Shown piece after piece: positions 40,439-50,952 of a stretch of 64,000 bases of DNA. The translations under genes were made by a program, and so were the position numbers. Location of the stretch: positions 558,001 to 622,000 of the forward strand of contig NZ_CACVAO010000001.1 in assembly GCF_902726645.1 (NCBI RefSeq), written 5' to 3'. The number at the start of each line of letters is the position of its first letter. The first letter of the stretch is position 1. Below the pieces are notes generated by a model. The model ran no database searches, was not told the DNA's origin, and saw only the letters and a list, made by a program, of their open reading frames with translations. The stretch is from Halobacillus ihumii. GTDB taxonomy: Bacteria > Bacillota > Bacilli > Bacillales > Halobacillaceae.

Positions 40439-43400
40439 ATGGGGAACAATAAAAAGTTTGATTTTCAGTCTCTTAAGTCTCTTTGGGAGAGAGGAATCAT
40501 TCAAAAGAATACTCGCATCAGCTACGATGTGGCCTGGAATATTATATTGTTTTTTATCATTCTTGGAGTAGTCGGTCTATTCTTCGCAGGAGGTGTCGGA
40601 GCTGGATATTTCGCCTCGCTCGTAAAGGACGAGCCAATGAGAAGCGAGGCAGAAATGCGTGAAAGTATATATAACTATGAAGAAACATCGGAAATTTATT
40701 TTGACGATGAAAACTACTTAGGGAAAATTCAATCAGATATATATCGTGAGGAAGTTCCATTAGATCAAATGAGTAAGCATCTTAAAAATGCAGTTATCGC
40801 AACAGAGGATGCCTATTTTAAAACACATAACGGAGTTGTTCCTAAAGCTGTCATGCGTGCTGTCATGCAGGAGGTAACAAACGCGGCAGTTAAAACGGGT
40901 GGTAGTACATTAACACAGCAGCTTGTGAAAAACCAAATTTTAACGAATGAAGTATCTTTTGAACGAAAAGCAAAAGAAATGCTAATAGCCCTTAGGGTGG
41001 AGCGTTTCTTTGAGAAAGAAGAAATTCTAGAAGCCTACTTAAATATTGTTCCCTTTGGCCGTAATGCCAACGGCCAAAACATAGCGGGCGTTCAATCTGC
41101 TGCTGAAGGAATATTTGGTGTAAGCGCAAAGGATTTATCAATTCCTCAAGCTGCTTTCATCGCAGGGCTCCCACAAAGTCCCTTTGCGTACACACCATTT
41201 AAAAATAATGGTGAGGTAAAGAGTGAGGAAGCGCTTCAGCCAGGAATTAACCGCATGAAAGAAGTAATACAGAGAATGTATGAAACAGAAGCTATTACGA
41301 AAGAACAATACGAGAAAGCACTGGACTTTAATCTAGTAGAGAATCTAGCAGAACCTACAAATTCATCATATGAGAAATATCCTTTCTTAACCGATGAGAT
41401 TCATAGGCGTGCGAAAGATATTATCATCAAGCAGTTAGTTAAGAAGAACGGTGACACAATGGAAGACCTGGCTGACGATGAAGAGCTGGCTGAAGAATAC
41501 AATATCATGGCAGAACGCAAATTGAGTACAGGCGGCTTCAAGATTCATACAACGATAGACCAGGAGGTTTATGATGTTCTTCAAAAAGTAAAAAATAATT
41601 ACAATCGCTACCCTCGCAACAAGACGATCACAGTTACAGATCCTGAAACGGGAGAACAAGTTCAAAAAGTAATCCTTGCACAAGTGGGAAGTACAGTTAT
41701 TGAGAACTCCACTGGTAAGATAAAAGGATTTATTGCCGGTCGTGACTTTGAACAAATGCAAGTGAACCATGCAACTCAGAGACCACGTTCGATTGGTAGT
41801 ACGATGAAACCATTAGCTGTTTATGGACCTGCTATTGATATGGGACGGCTTCAGCCTGGGTCAGTGCTTGCGGATGTGCCTTATCAATACCGTGGCACGA
41901 GTGATGACGTAACTAACTACGGCATGGGATATCACGGGCTCGTATCGGCAAGATATGCTTTAGCGAAATCCTATAACGTGCCAGCAGTCAAAGCATATAT
42001 GAAAATTATTGACGAAAACCCTGCTAAACATTATTTAGAAAAAATGGGAATCACGACATTGAGTGAAGAACACTATACGAACCCTTCCCTAGCACTAGGC
42101 TCGGCATCAATTATTAATGCGGAGAACACGAATGCTTATGCTACTTTTGGAAACATGGGAACATTTGTGGATGCCTATATGATAGACAAGATTGTAACGA
42201 AAGACGGAGAAGTTTTCTATCAGCATGAAACAGAATCTACAGAGGTCTTTAGTCCGCAAGCAGCCTACTTGACGATTGATATGATGCGCGATGTCTTGCA
42301 ATACGGTACAGCAGCAGGATTAAAGGGTCAGCTTACAAATCCTGGTGTGGACTGGGCTGGTAAAACAGGAACCTCCCAAAACAAAAGAGATACATGGTTT
42401 GTGGCCACAAATCCAAATGTTACGGTCAGCATGTGGATGGGATATGACCGAAAAGAGAATTTAGAAGATGTGTCAAACTATAGTGGAAGAAATACAGCAT
42501 TATGGGCTGATGTTGTTAATGCACTCTCAGAGATCCGACCAGAACTGATGGTTCCAGACAGTGGATTCCAGCGTCCAGACGGAATCGTGTCACGGTCTTA
42601 TTGTGCGACATCAGGCTTATTAGCTTCTGAGCTATGTTCCTCAGTAGGATTAGCCAAAAGTGACCTCTATATCGCTGAATATGCTCCAACGAAAGTGGAC
42701 GATAGCTTAATTAGTGGTAATTTTGTCAGAGTGAAGGACAAACTAGTAGCTGCCGGAGGTAATACTCCAAGTGAATTTGTGATAGACGAAGGCGGCGTCA
42801 CTCTGAGCCCAGAGTTTATCAAAGAAAACAACTATGATTCGCAATCGACGTTAAATTATCTGATTCCAAATAGAGGGGCCTGGGAGAATGTTGCCCTTCC
42901 GTCCTCCGGATCGTTATCAACGTCATCATCTATAGAAAATGATGGGAAGAGTCCTGCAGCTCCAAGCTCTGTTTCAGTAAGCTCCTCCACCATTTCCTGG
43001 TCCGCCTCATCAAGTAATGATGTTGTTGGCTACAGGGTTTATAAGGCTTCTGAACCCGGAGGCTCATTCTCAGTAATAGGTAGTACGACTGAGACTTCCT
43101 TTAACTTCTCTGGCGGAGATGGTATTTATGCAGTCAGAGCCGTGGACTATTTCGGTCAATCTTCAGGAAATTCATCTACTGTTAAAGTAGGTGATCCTGG
43201 AAAACCAGCATCGAAACCAAAGAAAAAGGAAAAACAAGAACCTAAACCAGAACAAGAGTCTGAATCACAATCAGAGCAACCCGAAACGGACGAGCAGACT
43301 TCAGCAGAAGAAGAATCGGGAAGCACTAATGAATCAGAAGAGGATAATAATTCCAATGAAGAAACCTCCTCTGAGCAAGAAGCAGCTGAAACTGAAAACT

Positions 43401-43444
43401 CTTCCAATACCAACAATCAAAATCAAGATGAACCGGAAGAATAG
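40439..43444 (+). CDS. Class A penicillin-binding protein with FN3 domain
   Basis: 1001 aa. A membrane helix (residues 30-60), GT51 transglycosylase (catalytic Glu122 in IATEDAYF, GGSTLTQQLVKN), transpeptidase with Ser in GSTMKP (about 453-456), SYNVPA and KTGTSQ (about 641), then a fibronectin type III domain (SVSVSSSTISWSAS...) and a 90-residue acidic Glu/Ser/Gln tail. It polymerises and cross-links peptidoglycan outside the membrane. In B. subtilis acsA stands at this place; here it is replaced. An extended -10 (TGTTATAAT) lies just upstream. Confidence 0.92.
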   Translation: MGNNKKFDFQSLKSLWERGIIQKNTRISYDVAWNIILFFIILGVVGLFFAGGVGAGYFASLVKDEPMRSEAEMRESIYNYEETSEIYFDDENYLGKIQSDIYREEVPLDQMSKHLKNAVIATEDAYFKTHNGVVPKAVMRAVMQEVTNAAVKTGGSTLTQQLVKNQILTNEVSFERKAKEMLIALRVERFFEKEEILEAYLNIVPFGRNANGQNIAGVQSAAEGIFGVSAKDLSIPQAAFIAGLPQSPFAYTPFKNNGEVKSEEALQPGINRMKEVIQRMYETEAITKEQYEKALDFNLVENLAEPTNSSYEKYPFLTDEIHRRAKDIIIKQLVKKNGDTMEDLADDEELAEEYNIMAERKLSTGGFKIHTTIDQEVYDVLQKVKNNYNRYPRNKTITVTDPETGEQVQKVILAQVGSTVIENSTGKIKGFIAGRDFEQMQVNHATQRPRSIGSTMKPLAVYGPAIDMGRLQPGSVLADVPYQYRGTSDDVTNYGMGYHGLVSARYALAKSYNVPAVKAYMKIIDENPAKHYLEKMGITTLSEEHYTNPSLALGSASIINAENTNAYATFGNMGTFVDAYMIDKIVTKDGEVFYQHETESTEVFSPQAAYLTIDMMRDVLQYGTAAGLKGQLTNPGVDWAGKTGTSQNKRDTWFVATNPNVTVSMWMGYDRKENLEDVSNYSGRNTALWADVVNALSEIRPELMVPDSGFQRPDGIVSRSYCATSGLLASELCSSVGLAKSDLYIAEYAPTKVDDSLISGNFVRVKDKLVAAGGNTPSEFVIDEGGVTLSPEFIKENNYDSQSTLNYLIPNRGAWENVALPSSGSLSTSSSIENDGKSPAAPSSVSVSSSTISWSASSSNDVVGYRVYKASEPGGSFSVIGSTTETSFNFSGGDGIYAVRAVDYFGQSSGNSSTVKVGDPGKPASKPKKKEKQEPKPEQESESQSEQPETDEQTSAEEESGSTNESEEDNNSNEETSSEQEAAETENSSNTNNQNQDEPEE

Positions 43445-43463
43445 CTCAACCGATTCTTACTAT

Positions 43464-43498
43464 ACTCCAGTCCTGTACTAGGGCTGGAGTTTTCTTTT
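43464..43498 (+). terminator. PBP gene terminator
   Basis: ACTCCAGTC/GGCTGGAGT hairpin followed by TTTCTTTT. Confidence 0.85.
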
Positions 43499-43506
43499 GC
43501 AGATGA

Positions 43507-43534
43507 TTTAAAATAGCAATCAATCATGTATAAT
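43507..43534 (+). promoter_or_regulatory. acuABC promoter
   Basis: TTTAAA and TATAAT with 16-bp spacing, 43 bp before acuA. No clear CcpA cre site was found nearby. Confidence 0.55.
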
Positions 43535-43577
43535 GTGAAGAGTAGACAGAAAACCCTCAGAGCTAGGTGGTGATGCA

Positions 43578-44228
43578 ATGGAACATACAAAAACCCAGTA
43601 TTCAGAAACCTTTGATAGTAAATATGGACCCATTATAGTAGAAGGACCGCTCCTGCCAGATCAACTATCTCGTTATACATTTGATGAAGGATTAAATGCC
43701 TTCCGTCCTCCAGCTAAGCAGTTTGAAGCACTTCAAAGTATTGCTGCTTTTGAAGAGGGACGAATTATTATCGCTCGCAACCAAGAAAATATTATTGGTT
43801 ATGTTACGTATCTTCACCCTGATCCATTAGAGCGTTGGTCGGAAGGAAATATGGAAGACCTCATTGAACTGGGAGCCATAGAGGTGGTTCCTAAGTTTCG
43901 TGGCTTTCGTGTAGGTTCACGCTTGCTTCAACTATCTATGCAAGACGAATATATGGAAAACTACATTATTATTTCAAATGAGTACTATTGGCATTGGGAC
44001 CTTAAAGGAACACGCCTTTCCATTTGGGATTATCGAAAAGTCATGGAAAAGATGATGGCTGCCGGCGGGCTGACACCGGCTCCAACAGATGACCCTGAAA
44101 TTATATCCCATCCAGCAAATTGCTTAATGGTAAGAATTGGGGAGAATGTTCCACAGGAATCTGTTGAACAATTTGATCATTTACGGTTTCTCACCCGCCA
44201 TCAATATCGTAAAGCAAGGGGCGAATGA
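43578..44228 (+). CDS. acuA: Protein acetyltransferase AcuA (GNAT)
   Basis: 216 aa. GNAT fold with the acetyl-CoA loop KFRGFRVGSRLLQL. AcuA acetylates and inactivates acetyl-CoA synthetase AcsA. Followed by acuB with ATGA overlap or a 2-bp gap. Confidence 0.93.
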   Translation: MEHTKTQYSETFDSKYGPIIVEGPLLPDQLSRYTFDEGLNAFRPPAKQFEALQSIAAFEEGRIIIARNQENIIGYVTYLHPDPLERWSEGNMEDLIELGAIEVVPKFRGFRVGSRLLQLSMQDEYMENYIIISNEYYWHWDLKGTRLSIWDYRKVMEKMMAAGGLTPAPTDDPEIISHPANCLMVRIGENVPQESVEQFDHLRFLTRHQYRKARGE

Positions 44229-44230
44229 GT

Positions 44231-44878
44231 ATGCTAGTCGAAGAAATTATGAATAAAGATGTCATCACTATGTCTCCTGAAGATTGCATTGAAACAGCGT
44301 TAAAGTTATTAAACGCGCATAGAATTCGACACATTCCTATAGTTGATCAGCAAAACTGTGTGATCGGAATAGTCTCCGATCGGGATGTCCGTGACGCAAG
44401 TCCGTCCATTTTTGACGACCCTGAACATTCTGACCAACTAAACCACCCGATTCAATCGATCATGACAACACCAGTTACAACCGTCCACCCACTTGATTTT
44501 GTTGAAGAAGTAGCAGGCATTTTTTACGAACAAGAAATTGCCTGTGTCCCCGTTACACGAAATGATGAACTTATCGGAATCATTACAGAAAAGGATATGC
44601 TGCACACACTCATCCAGCTGACTGGAACGAATGTGCAAAGCTCTCAAATAGAAATAAAAGTGATCAACAAACCTGGGATGCTCCCACAGGTCACACAAGT
44701 TTTCGGAAAGCGAAAAGTAAACATCAGTTCTGTCCTCATCTATCCATACAAGCCTGATCAAAACTATAAAATTATAGTTGTCCGAATACAAACAATGAAC
44801 CCACTTCCAACTATCGATGACTTAAAAGCTGAGGGTTATGAAGTCCTTTGGCCGAATTTACCGGGGATGACATCATGA
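44231..44878 (+). CDS. acuB: AcuB, tandem CBS and ACT domains
   Basis: 215 aa. Two CBS motifs (VITMSPEDCIETALKLL and VTTVHPLDFVEEVAGIF) bind adenylates; the C-terminal ACT domain begins IEIKVINKPGMLPQVTQVF. AcuB is a small-molecule sensor in acetoin/acetate control. An ATG two codons upstream, overlapping the acuA stop, is an alternative start. Confidence 0.9.
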   Translation: MLVEEIMNKDVITMSPEDCIETALKLLNAHRIRHIPIVDQQNCVIGIVSDRDVRDASPSIFDDPEHSDQLNHPIQSIMTTPVTTVHPLDFVEEVAGIFYEQEIACVPVTRNDELIGIITEKDMLHTLIQLTGTNVQSSQIEIKVINKPGMLPQVTQVFGKRKVNISSVLIYPYKPDQNYKIIVVRIQTMNPLPTIDDLKAEGYEVLWPNLPGMTS

Positions 44879-46044
44879 CCTGTTCATCAAGCTTCGTTTT
44901 TTCAGAAGAATTTACTCGCTATCGCTTCCGAGAAGATCATCCTTTTAATCAACAACGAGTACTAATGACAAAGGATTTACTTGAAAAAGAGCACGCCCTT
45001 ACTGAAACTCAGATTATTCCGCCCCGCGTGGCTACGGAACAAGAACTAAGACTCGTCCATCACCCTAAATACATTAATGCTGTAAAACGGGGTGGTGAAG
45101 GACAGCTGACAGAGAGTGAAGGGCTGGAATATGGAATTGGAACAGAGGATACGCCCATCTTTTCAGGTATGCATGAAGCTTCTTCCCTCCTGGTTGGAAG
45201 TACACTTGCCGCTATCGATTCCGTTCTGCAAGGGAAGGCAAAACATTCGATCAATCTAGGCGGCGGACTTCACCACGGATTTGAACGAAAAGCCTCTGGA
45301 TTTTGTATTTATAACGATGGAGCTGTTGGTATAAAATATATCCGCAAACATACCGATTACAAAGTGCTCTATGTGGATACAGATGCCCATCATGGCGATG
45401 GTGTGCAATGGGCCTTTTATGACGATCCGAATGTTTGTACCTTCTCTATTCATGAAACAGGACGCTATCTTTTTCCTGGGACCGGCAATGTTAATGAACG
45501 AGGCCTCAAAGAAGGGTATGGCTACTCGTTTAATTTGCCTATAGATGCCTTTACTGAAGACGAGTCGTTCATACAATTGTATGAATACGCTTTCAGACAA
45601 ATTGTAGACTATTTCAAACCAGACATTATTATTACCCAAAACGGTGCAGACGCTCATTTTCTGGACCCGCTTACCCATTTATGCGGAACCATGAAATTAT
45701 ATGAGAAAATTCCAATGCTTGCTCATCAACTTGCCCATGAGTATTGTGAAGGAAGGTGGATTGCACTTGGAGGAGGAGGTTATGATATTTGGCGAGTGGT
45801 CCCAAGAGCATGGGCGCAACTTTGGAAGATCATGTCAACGGGAAGTCCTTTTACAGGTCCGTTACCAGCTTCTTGGAGAGACCATTGGCAATCCAAATCT
45901 CCTGTTCAATTGCCCACACGCTGGGAGGACCCGCCAGGTGCTTACAAGGAAATTCCGAGAAAGCAGGAAATATCTGAAAAGAACCAAAAGATATTAGAAA
46001 AATCCATGCAGTTCATACTCAATCAGAAAAAATTCAACCCATAA
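44875..46044 (+). CDS. acuC: AcuC, histone-deacetylase-family protein deacetylase
   Basis: 389 aa from the ATG overlapping the acuB stop (ATGA). Class I HDAC zinc site: [24 protein letters not shown], and [11 protein letters not shown]. It reverses AcuA acetylation of AcsA. The acsA target is not in this window. Confidence 0.93.
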   Translation: MTCSSSFVFSEEFTRYRFREDHPFNQQRVLMTKDLLEKEHALTETQIIPPRVATEQELRLVHHPKYINAVKRGGEGQLTESEGLEYGIGTEDTPIFSGMHEASSLLVGSTLAAIDSVLQGKAKHSINLGGGLHHGFERKASGFCIYNDGAVGIKYIRKHTDYKVLYVDTDAHHGDGVQWAFYDDPNVCTFSIHETGRYLFPGTGNVNERGLKEGYGYSFNLPIDAFTEDESFIQLYEYAFRQIVDYFKPDIIITQNGADAHFLDPLTHLCGTMKLYEKIPMLAHQLAHEYCEGRWIALGGGGYDIWRVVPRAWAQLWKIMSTGSPFTGPLPASWRDHWQSKSPVQLPTRWEDPPGAYKEIPRKQEISEKNQKILEKSMQFILNQKKFNP

Positions 46045-46069
46045 AAAAAGACCTAAGAGGTCTTTTTTT
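46043..46069. terminator. Bidirectional terminator between acuC and motPS remnant
   Basis: AAAAAAAGACCT/AGGTCTTTTTTT with loop AAG; T runs on both strands. Confidence 0.9.
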
Positions 46070-46921
46070 ATGGTCAACCCTGCGGTTTTTACTCCAATTC
46101 TCTATCGAGTTATTTGGTACAACTGGTCGCGTATCAGCGTAGGCCGCCGCTGTGAATCGACTTTGTTTTAAGCCTTCTGTATTTGAAAGTAAGTATCTAA
46201 TAACACTCCCCGCCCTGGCACCTGACAATTCCCAATTTGAGGGGTATTTAAAGGTAGAAATCGGACGATTGTCCGTATCCAGCCATAGGATTAAATACTA
46301 AGTTAGCCAACAATGTACCATATAGTGTTGTTAGAAGCGCTATAGCCATTTTCGGTCCTAAGGTCTCCAGGGCTGCTTAATGTCTGCAGCATCAGCACAA
46401 GCCCGATTAACGTCCCGATCCGATCATCCCCCAGGCTGAAGCATACTCTCCTGCTTTTTCAATAATTGTTCTGCCTCGCTGATGGCGTTTTTCAACTGCA
46501 ACAATCTCTGCAGTCATAATATCGTTAATCACCGTTAATCACGTCAGGCTCCGCTCCATCCATTGCCAGAAGAATGCATTTTTTAATAAAAGGGTCTTCT
46601 ATTCCATCAAGCTCACTCTCCAGTGAAAGCAGCCCTTCCCTGCGAGCTTTGTCGGAGAGCCGAACGAACAACTGCACCAACTCACGTAAGCTCATATCAT
46701 TCTTCATAAAAGATTCCTGAAGTACGCGAAATGTTACTTTCATTTCTGTTAAGTTAAAATTCGCCATTAGAGCCGCGAAAAGTCCGCCAATCAATTAAAA
46801 TCGAAGCAGCGTCAGCAAAGGGAGCTGCTCCCTTTACGCCTGCACTCGAAATAATTCCAAACATAACCATCACGATACCTAAAGTGATTCCGATTGGAGT
46901 CAATACGTCTCGCTTGTTCAT
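46054..46921 (-). pseudogene. motP: Decayed motP-motS (Na+ flagellar stator) fusion
   Basis: Starts with a MotP N-terminus (NKRDVLTPIGITLGIVMVMFG), then loses frame near 46790. It regains frame (GGLFAALMANFNLTEMK...LLAMDGAEPDVIN) until a 10-bp tandem duplication at 46523-46542, a 5-bp duplication at 46416-46425 and a 1-bp insertion near 46360. At about 46280 the text jumps from MotP NPMA to the MotS OmpA-like end (TDNRPIST...[14 protein letters not shown]...[12 protein letters not shown]). The stop region runs into the terminator. Neither stator half can be made. Confidence 0.88.
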
Positions 46922-46966
46922 TCTTCTCTCCCCGATTCATAAATAGATTTAGTATTTATATCGGCA

Positions 46967-47968
46967 TTACTTCGATTGAGTTGAATTTCTTTCGATTATT
47001 CTGTGGGGCAATGTAACATTTTGTTCTTCGACTTCTTCTTTGTTCATGAACTTCGTGAGTAACCGCATAGCAACCGCCCCAATATCATACATCGGTTGAA
47101 CTACTGTCGATAAAGTCGGTCGAACCATCGTAGCCAGTCGGGTGTTGTCAAATCCAAACACTTCTACATCTTCAGGTACAGAGAGTCCCCTGTCTTGCGC
47201 ACCATGAATAACACCTAAAGCCATTTCATCTGCTGCCACAAAAATAGCGCTAGGCTTTTCATCCAACTCCCAAAGCTGTTCAAATGCTTCAATTCCTGAA
47301 TCGTAGGAATAGTCTCCTGTAATAATCAAGTCATCATTTATGTTTAGATTACGATCACGCAATGCACGCTTGTATCCTTCAAGTTTCTGATTGTTTATTT
47401 CAGTATTTTCAGCACCTGACACATAAGCAATCCGCTCATTATTGTGAGAGACTAATAGCTCTACAGCTTCATACGCCGCCTGTTCATAATTAATATTAAC
47501 TGAAGGGGTTTCCTTCGTCTCATCTACAGTTGCTGCAAGCGCAACAGGTACGGAAGCATTTTTAAATTCATGGACGTGTTCGTCAGTGATTGTGCCCCCC
47601 ATAAACACAAGCCCGTCCACTTGCTTTCCGAGCATAGCATTAATTAAGTGGAGTTCCTTGTCTTTGTTTTGATCAGAGTTACTAAGAATAATATTGTAAT
47701 TGTACATCGTTGCTATATCTTCTATCCCACGAGCCAGCTCCGCGAAAAAGATACTTGAAATGTCAGGAATAATTACTCCGACTGTGGTAGTTTTCTTGCT
47801 AGCCAGTCCTCTTGCTACAGCGTTCGGCCGGTAACCAAGCCGCTCAATGGCATCATTCACCTTTTTTCTTGTTGCTGGCTTTACGTTCGGGTTGCCATTT
47901 ACAACTCTCGAGACCGTGGCCATTGATACACTTGCTTCTCTCGCTACATCATAAATTGTTACATTCAT
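46967..47968 (-). CDS. ccpA: Catabolite control protein A (LacI family)
   Basis: 333 aa. LacI HTH ([23 protein letters not shown]) and periplasmic-binding-like sensor domain. With phosphorylated HPr it binds cre sites and governs carbon catabolite control. Located between motPS and aroA as in B. subtilis. Confidence 0.95.
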   Translation of the reverse strand: MNVTIYDVAREASVSMATVSRVVNGNPNVKPATRKKVNDAIERLGYRPNAVARGLASKKTTTVGVIIPDISSIFFAELARGIEDIATMYNYNIILSNSDQNKDKELHLINAMLGKQVDGLVFMGGTITDEHVHEFKNASVPVALAATVDETKETPSVNINYEQAAYEAVELLVSHNNERIAYVSGAENTEINNQKLEGYKRALRDRNLNINDDLIITGDYSYDSGIEAFEQLWELDEKPSAIFVAADEMALGVIHGAQDRGLSVPEDVEVFGFDNTRLATMVRPTLSTVVQPMYDIGAVAMRLLTKFMNKEEVEEQNVTLPHRIIERNSTQSK

Positions 47969-48116
47969 CCTGTTTCCTCCTCCGTCGTTTCCAACAATTC
48001 CGAGATATTATAAATATCATCATACGATAATTAGATATTCTCCGCAATGTTTCTTAAATCGTTTGTTAGTTCTAGGATACCCTAACTATTATAACGAATA
48101 ACATGAGAACAAAAAA

Positions 48117-48148
48117 ATAAGTCAGGCTGAAAATTCAGCCTGACTTAT
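48117..48148. terminator. aroA terminator
   Basis: ATAAGTCAGGCTGA/TCAGCCTGACTTAT, 14-bp stem with AAAT loop, A and T runs each side. Confidence 0.88.
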
Positions 48149-48183
48149 TTATATGACATAATTTGTTCAAAAAATTGTTCAGA

Positions 48184-49269
48184 TCATTGTCTAGCTAAGG
48201 CATTTACATTAAAGTTATTTAATTCTTTCATAAATGTATCGAAAGTTGGGATATCCATCTGTTGTGCTGAATCTGAAAGGGCCACAGCAGGGTCTGGATG
48301 TACTTCGGCCATTACTCCATCTGCACCAATAGCAAGGGCTGCTTTAGCTGCAGGCAGAAGCAGGTCTCTTCGCCCCGTGGAGTGTGTAACATCAACCATA
48401 ACGGGCAGATGTGTTTCCTGCTTCAAAATTGGAACACTTGAGATATCCAGGGTATTTCTAGTGGCTTTCTCATATGTTCGAATTCCACGTTCACAAAGAA
48501 TGATATTACCGTTTCCACGAGAAATTATATATTCCGCTGCATTTATGAACTCGGAAATTGTTGCCGACATTCCACGTTTTAATAGAACAGGTTTATTTAC
48601 AGATCCTGCTGCTTTCAACAATTCAAAGTTTTGCATGTTTCGTGCACCAATCTGAATGACGTCAAGATAATCAACAGCTTTTTCAATATCAGCTGGATTA
48701 ACAATTTCACTTACAACAGCTAGATCGTGTTCATCAGCTGCCTTTTTCAATATTTTCAATCCCTCGATTCCAAGACCCTGAAAATCATAAGGGGAGGTTC
48801 TTGGTTTAAAGGCCCCGCCTCGCAATAATTTCAATCCTTGTTTTTTTACAGCTTCAGCCACGGTAGATACTTGTTCATAACTTTCTACTGCACAAGGTCC
48901 CATAATAAAGTGTTGTTCACCGTCACCGATTTTCTCACCTTTAATGTCAATGACCGTATCCTCAGGCTTCTTCTTCCTAGAGACTAATAATGCTTTTCTA
49001 TGATCATCTTCTTGCAGCTCAAGACTTGCCTTAAATATCTCTTTAAATAAGTGAATAACCGTTGAATCCTCAAAAGGACCATCATTATGTTTGGAAATTT
49101 GGTCAAACATGACTCTTTCTCGTACTGGGTCGAAACGATTCATGCCCTGTTTTTCTTTTATTTGACCAATGTCCTTTACCAATTCACCGCGTTTATTGAT
49201 TAAATTCAAAAGCTGCAAATTTACATCTTCCAGTTGATTACGCAACTGGTCTAACTGTTGGTTGCTCAT
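48184..49269 (-). CDS. aroA: DAHP synthase with N-terminal chorismate mutase
   Basis: 361 aa from [12 protein letters not shown], after TAGGAGG. Residues 1-90 are an AroQ chorismate mutase ([19 protein letters not shown]); the rest is a type I-beta DAHP synthase ([42 protein letters not shown]). It makes the first shikimate intermediate; the mutase domain gives feedback control by prephenate or chorismate in B. subtilis. Confidence 0.96.
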   Translation of the reverse strand: MSNQQLDQLRNQLEDVNLQLLNLINKRGELVKDIGQIKEKQGMNRFDPVRERVMFDQISKHNDGPFEDSTVIHLFKEIFKASLELQEDDHRKALLVSRKKKPEDTVIDIKGEKIGDGEQHFIMGPCAVESYEQVSTVAEAVKKQGLKLLRGGAFKPRTSPYDFQGLGIEGLKILKKAADEHDLAVVSEIVNPADIEKAVDYLDVIQIGARNMQNFELLKAAGSVNKPVLLKRGMSATISEFINAAEYIISRGNGNIILCERGIRTYEKATRNTLDISSVPILKQETHLPVMVDVTHSTGRRDLLLPAAKAALAIGADGVMAEVHPDPAVALSDSAQQMDIPTFDTFMKELNNFNVNALARQ

Positions 49270-49475
49270 AACTAGTCCTCCTATGTCTATTATTGTTTTC
49301 GATAAAAAAATCATGCAAAGATAATTAGGAACAATTATAGCGAATTTTACGAAAGTTGTCACCCATAGTAAGGGCTTTCATGAAAAATTGTTTAAAAAGT
49401 TCATCATTTTCAGTCATATAACGTATAATTTCAATCAAAACAGGCGCAAACAAATGCTTTCATTCCTCCTATTGC

Positions 49476-49805
49476 TTATGAATGAATTGCAGCATTTGTT
49501 AATGAGGCGACTGTGATATTATGATGGCTGTTATGCCAAAGAACTGCCTTGTCATTAAATAACAACGCCTGAGGAGATTCATGCTTTATGTTGTAATCTT
49601 TAGCGATCTTACTGCTAAGCTCTTTATCTTCCTGTACATAAAGAATAAAACAGGGTAAATCAGACTCTTTGTTATAAACTTCGTATTCTTCTTTCGCCGA
49701 AGCACTAATTGGACAAGTAAGACTATGCTTTAACAGGAAAAATGGTTCATTTTTCGTAATTAGCTCATGAAATTCCTGCTCTGTTATTAGATGCTGAATC
49801 GTCAT
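49476..49805 (-). CDS. ytxJ: YtxJ, bacilliredoxin-like thioredoxin-fold protein
   Basis: 109 aa. Thioredoxin fold with single-Cys motif LTCPISASA. YtxJ is a proposed bacillithiol-dependent monothiol redoxin. Transcribed after ytxH and its terminator in the same direction. Confidence 0.88.
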   Translation of the reverse strand: MTIQHLITEQEFHELITKNEPFFLLKHSLTCPISASAKEEYEVYNKESDLPCFILYVQEDKELSSKIAKDYNIKHESPQALLFNDKAVLWHNSHHNITVASLTNAAIHS

Positions 49806-49831
49806 AAAAGAAATCTCCTTTATATAAGGTT

Positions 49832-49859
49832 AAAAAAAGCAGGGGCTCCCGCCCCCGCT
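49832..49859 (-). terminator. ytxH terminator
   Basis: Minus-strand GCGGGGGC/GCCCCTGC hairpin followed by TTTTTTT. Confidence 0.88.
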
Positions 49860-49869
49860 CTAGTTGTAT

Positions 49870-50331
49870 TTATACGTTTGAAGAAGTTGTAGAATCTTGT
49901 TGTTTCTCAAGCTCCTGTGCTGCTTCCTCAATTGCCTCTGCAACTTCCTGGGCAGCTTTCTCAGCTTCCTCATCATCATTATTTCTAGCGCTATTTACTT
50001 TGTCTTGAAGAGATTTTGTAGAATCTTTCACTTTTGAACCTAATTCCTGAGATTTTTCTGAGACTGTTTTTGACAATTGTGAAGAAGATTCCACAGCGCG
50101 GTCTTTCCACTCGCCGCCTTTCTCATAGGCCACATCTTTCCACTCGCCAGCCCGTTCTCTCCAATCACTTGAACCATCACTAATATTCGTACGCAACTCT
50201 TTACCTGATTTAGGGGCAAACAATAAAGCAACAACTGCACCTACTAATCCCCCAATAAGTGATCCAAGTACAAAGTCTCTTCCATTTCCATTAGCTTTAT
50301 CATTTTGCTGGTTGTTTTGGTTACCCATCAT
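49870..50331 (-). CDS. ytxH: YtxH-domain general stress protein
   Basis: 153 aa. Hydrophobic glycine-rich helix (FVLGSLIGGLVGAVVALLFAPKSGKELR) typical of YtxH, then a long amphipathic LEA-like region with WKDxAxE repeats, and an acidic tail. Stress-induced in B. subtilis. Starts at the first or second of two ATG codons after AGGAGG. Confidence 0.9.
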   Translation of the reverse strand: MMGNQNNQQNDKANGNGRDFVLGSLIGGLVGAVVALLFAPKSGKELRTNISDGSSDWRERAGEWKDVAYEKGGEWKDRAVESSSQLSKTVSEKSQELGSKVKDSTKSLQDKVNSARNNDDEEAEKAAQEVAEAIEEAAQELEKQQDSTTSSNV

Positions 50332-50345
50332 TGCATTCCTCCTAA

Positions 50346-50762
50346 TTATTTTTTATCTTCATTTTTTGATTTCTTCCACAGATTAATGGCTACTTGTCCC
50401 CATTTCATCGCCTGAGCTGCTGAATCTGTGTTGTTATTCGCAGATGTTGTCAGACCTTTTGAAAAAGTTCTTAGAGACTGATTGAAATCCTGCACAGAAT
50501 CGCCGATTCCTTTAACACCATCTACCAATGTATTTAGCTTTTGAGATTTTTCGCCAACATCTTCAGCTAATTTATTGGTTTTATTTAATAATGCGGTTGT
50601 TTCTAATGTAATGCCTTCCATTTGTTTCTCAACGCCTTCTAATGTATCGGCTACATTGTTCATGGTTCGGCGTACGGCGATTAGTGTTCGAGCTACATAA
50701 ATGACCAGAACTGCAAATGCGATCGCTGCAATTAGTGCAGCAATATATAACATAATTATCAT
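50346..50762 (-). CDS. ytxG: YtxG (DUF948) membrane-associated stress protein
   Basis: About 138 aa starting MIIMLYIAALIAAIAFAVL; an N-terminal membrane helix is followed by a coiled coil (NNVADTLEGVEKQMEGITLETT...) of the DUF948 type. Forms the ytxGHJ unit. The start could be three codons later. Confidence 0.85.
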   Translation of the reverse strand: MIIMLYIAALIAAIAFAVLVIYVARTLIAVRRTMNNVADTLEGVEKQMEGITLETTALLNKTNKLAEDVGEKSQKLNTLVDGVKGIGDSVQDFNQSLRTFSKGLTTSANNNTDSAAQAMKWGQVAINLWKKSKNEDKK

Positions 50763-50913
50763 TGCCCCTAAGCACACTCCTTCTTCGTATGTATTTACAT
50801 TTTAGTAATTACCCAATTCAACAAATTTATAAACGTGTAATGCTTTTAATGGATATATTCTATATACATTTTGTAAAACCCTCTAAATTTGACGAAAAAT
50901 TCATAAATAATAA

Positions 50914-50943
50914 CGTGCGAACTATAATGCGATGTCCGCACGT
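50914..50943 (-). terminator. murC terminator
   Basis: GTGCGGACATCGC..GTTCGCAC-type hairpin with CGTGCG/CGCACG base, then TTATTATTT on the minus strand. Confidence 0.55.
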
Positions 50944-50952
50944 CTATACATT

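Noticed and set aside
43156..43416. 86-aa minus-strand Ser-rich ORF
   Set aside because: Antisense shadow of the acidic Glu/Ser tail of the PBP.
46034..46228. Stand-alone 64-aa minus-strand gene
   Set aside because: It is the remaining OmpA-like end of MotS, part of the pseudogene.
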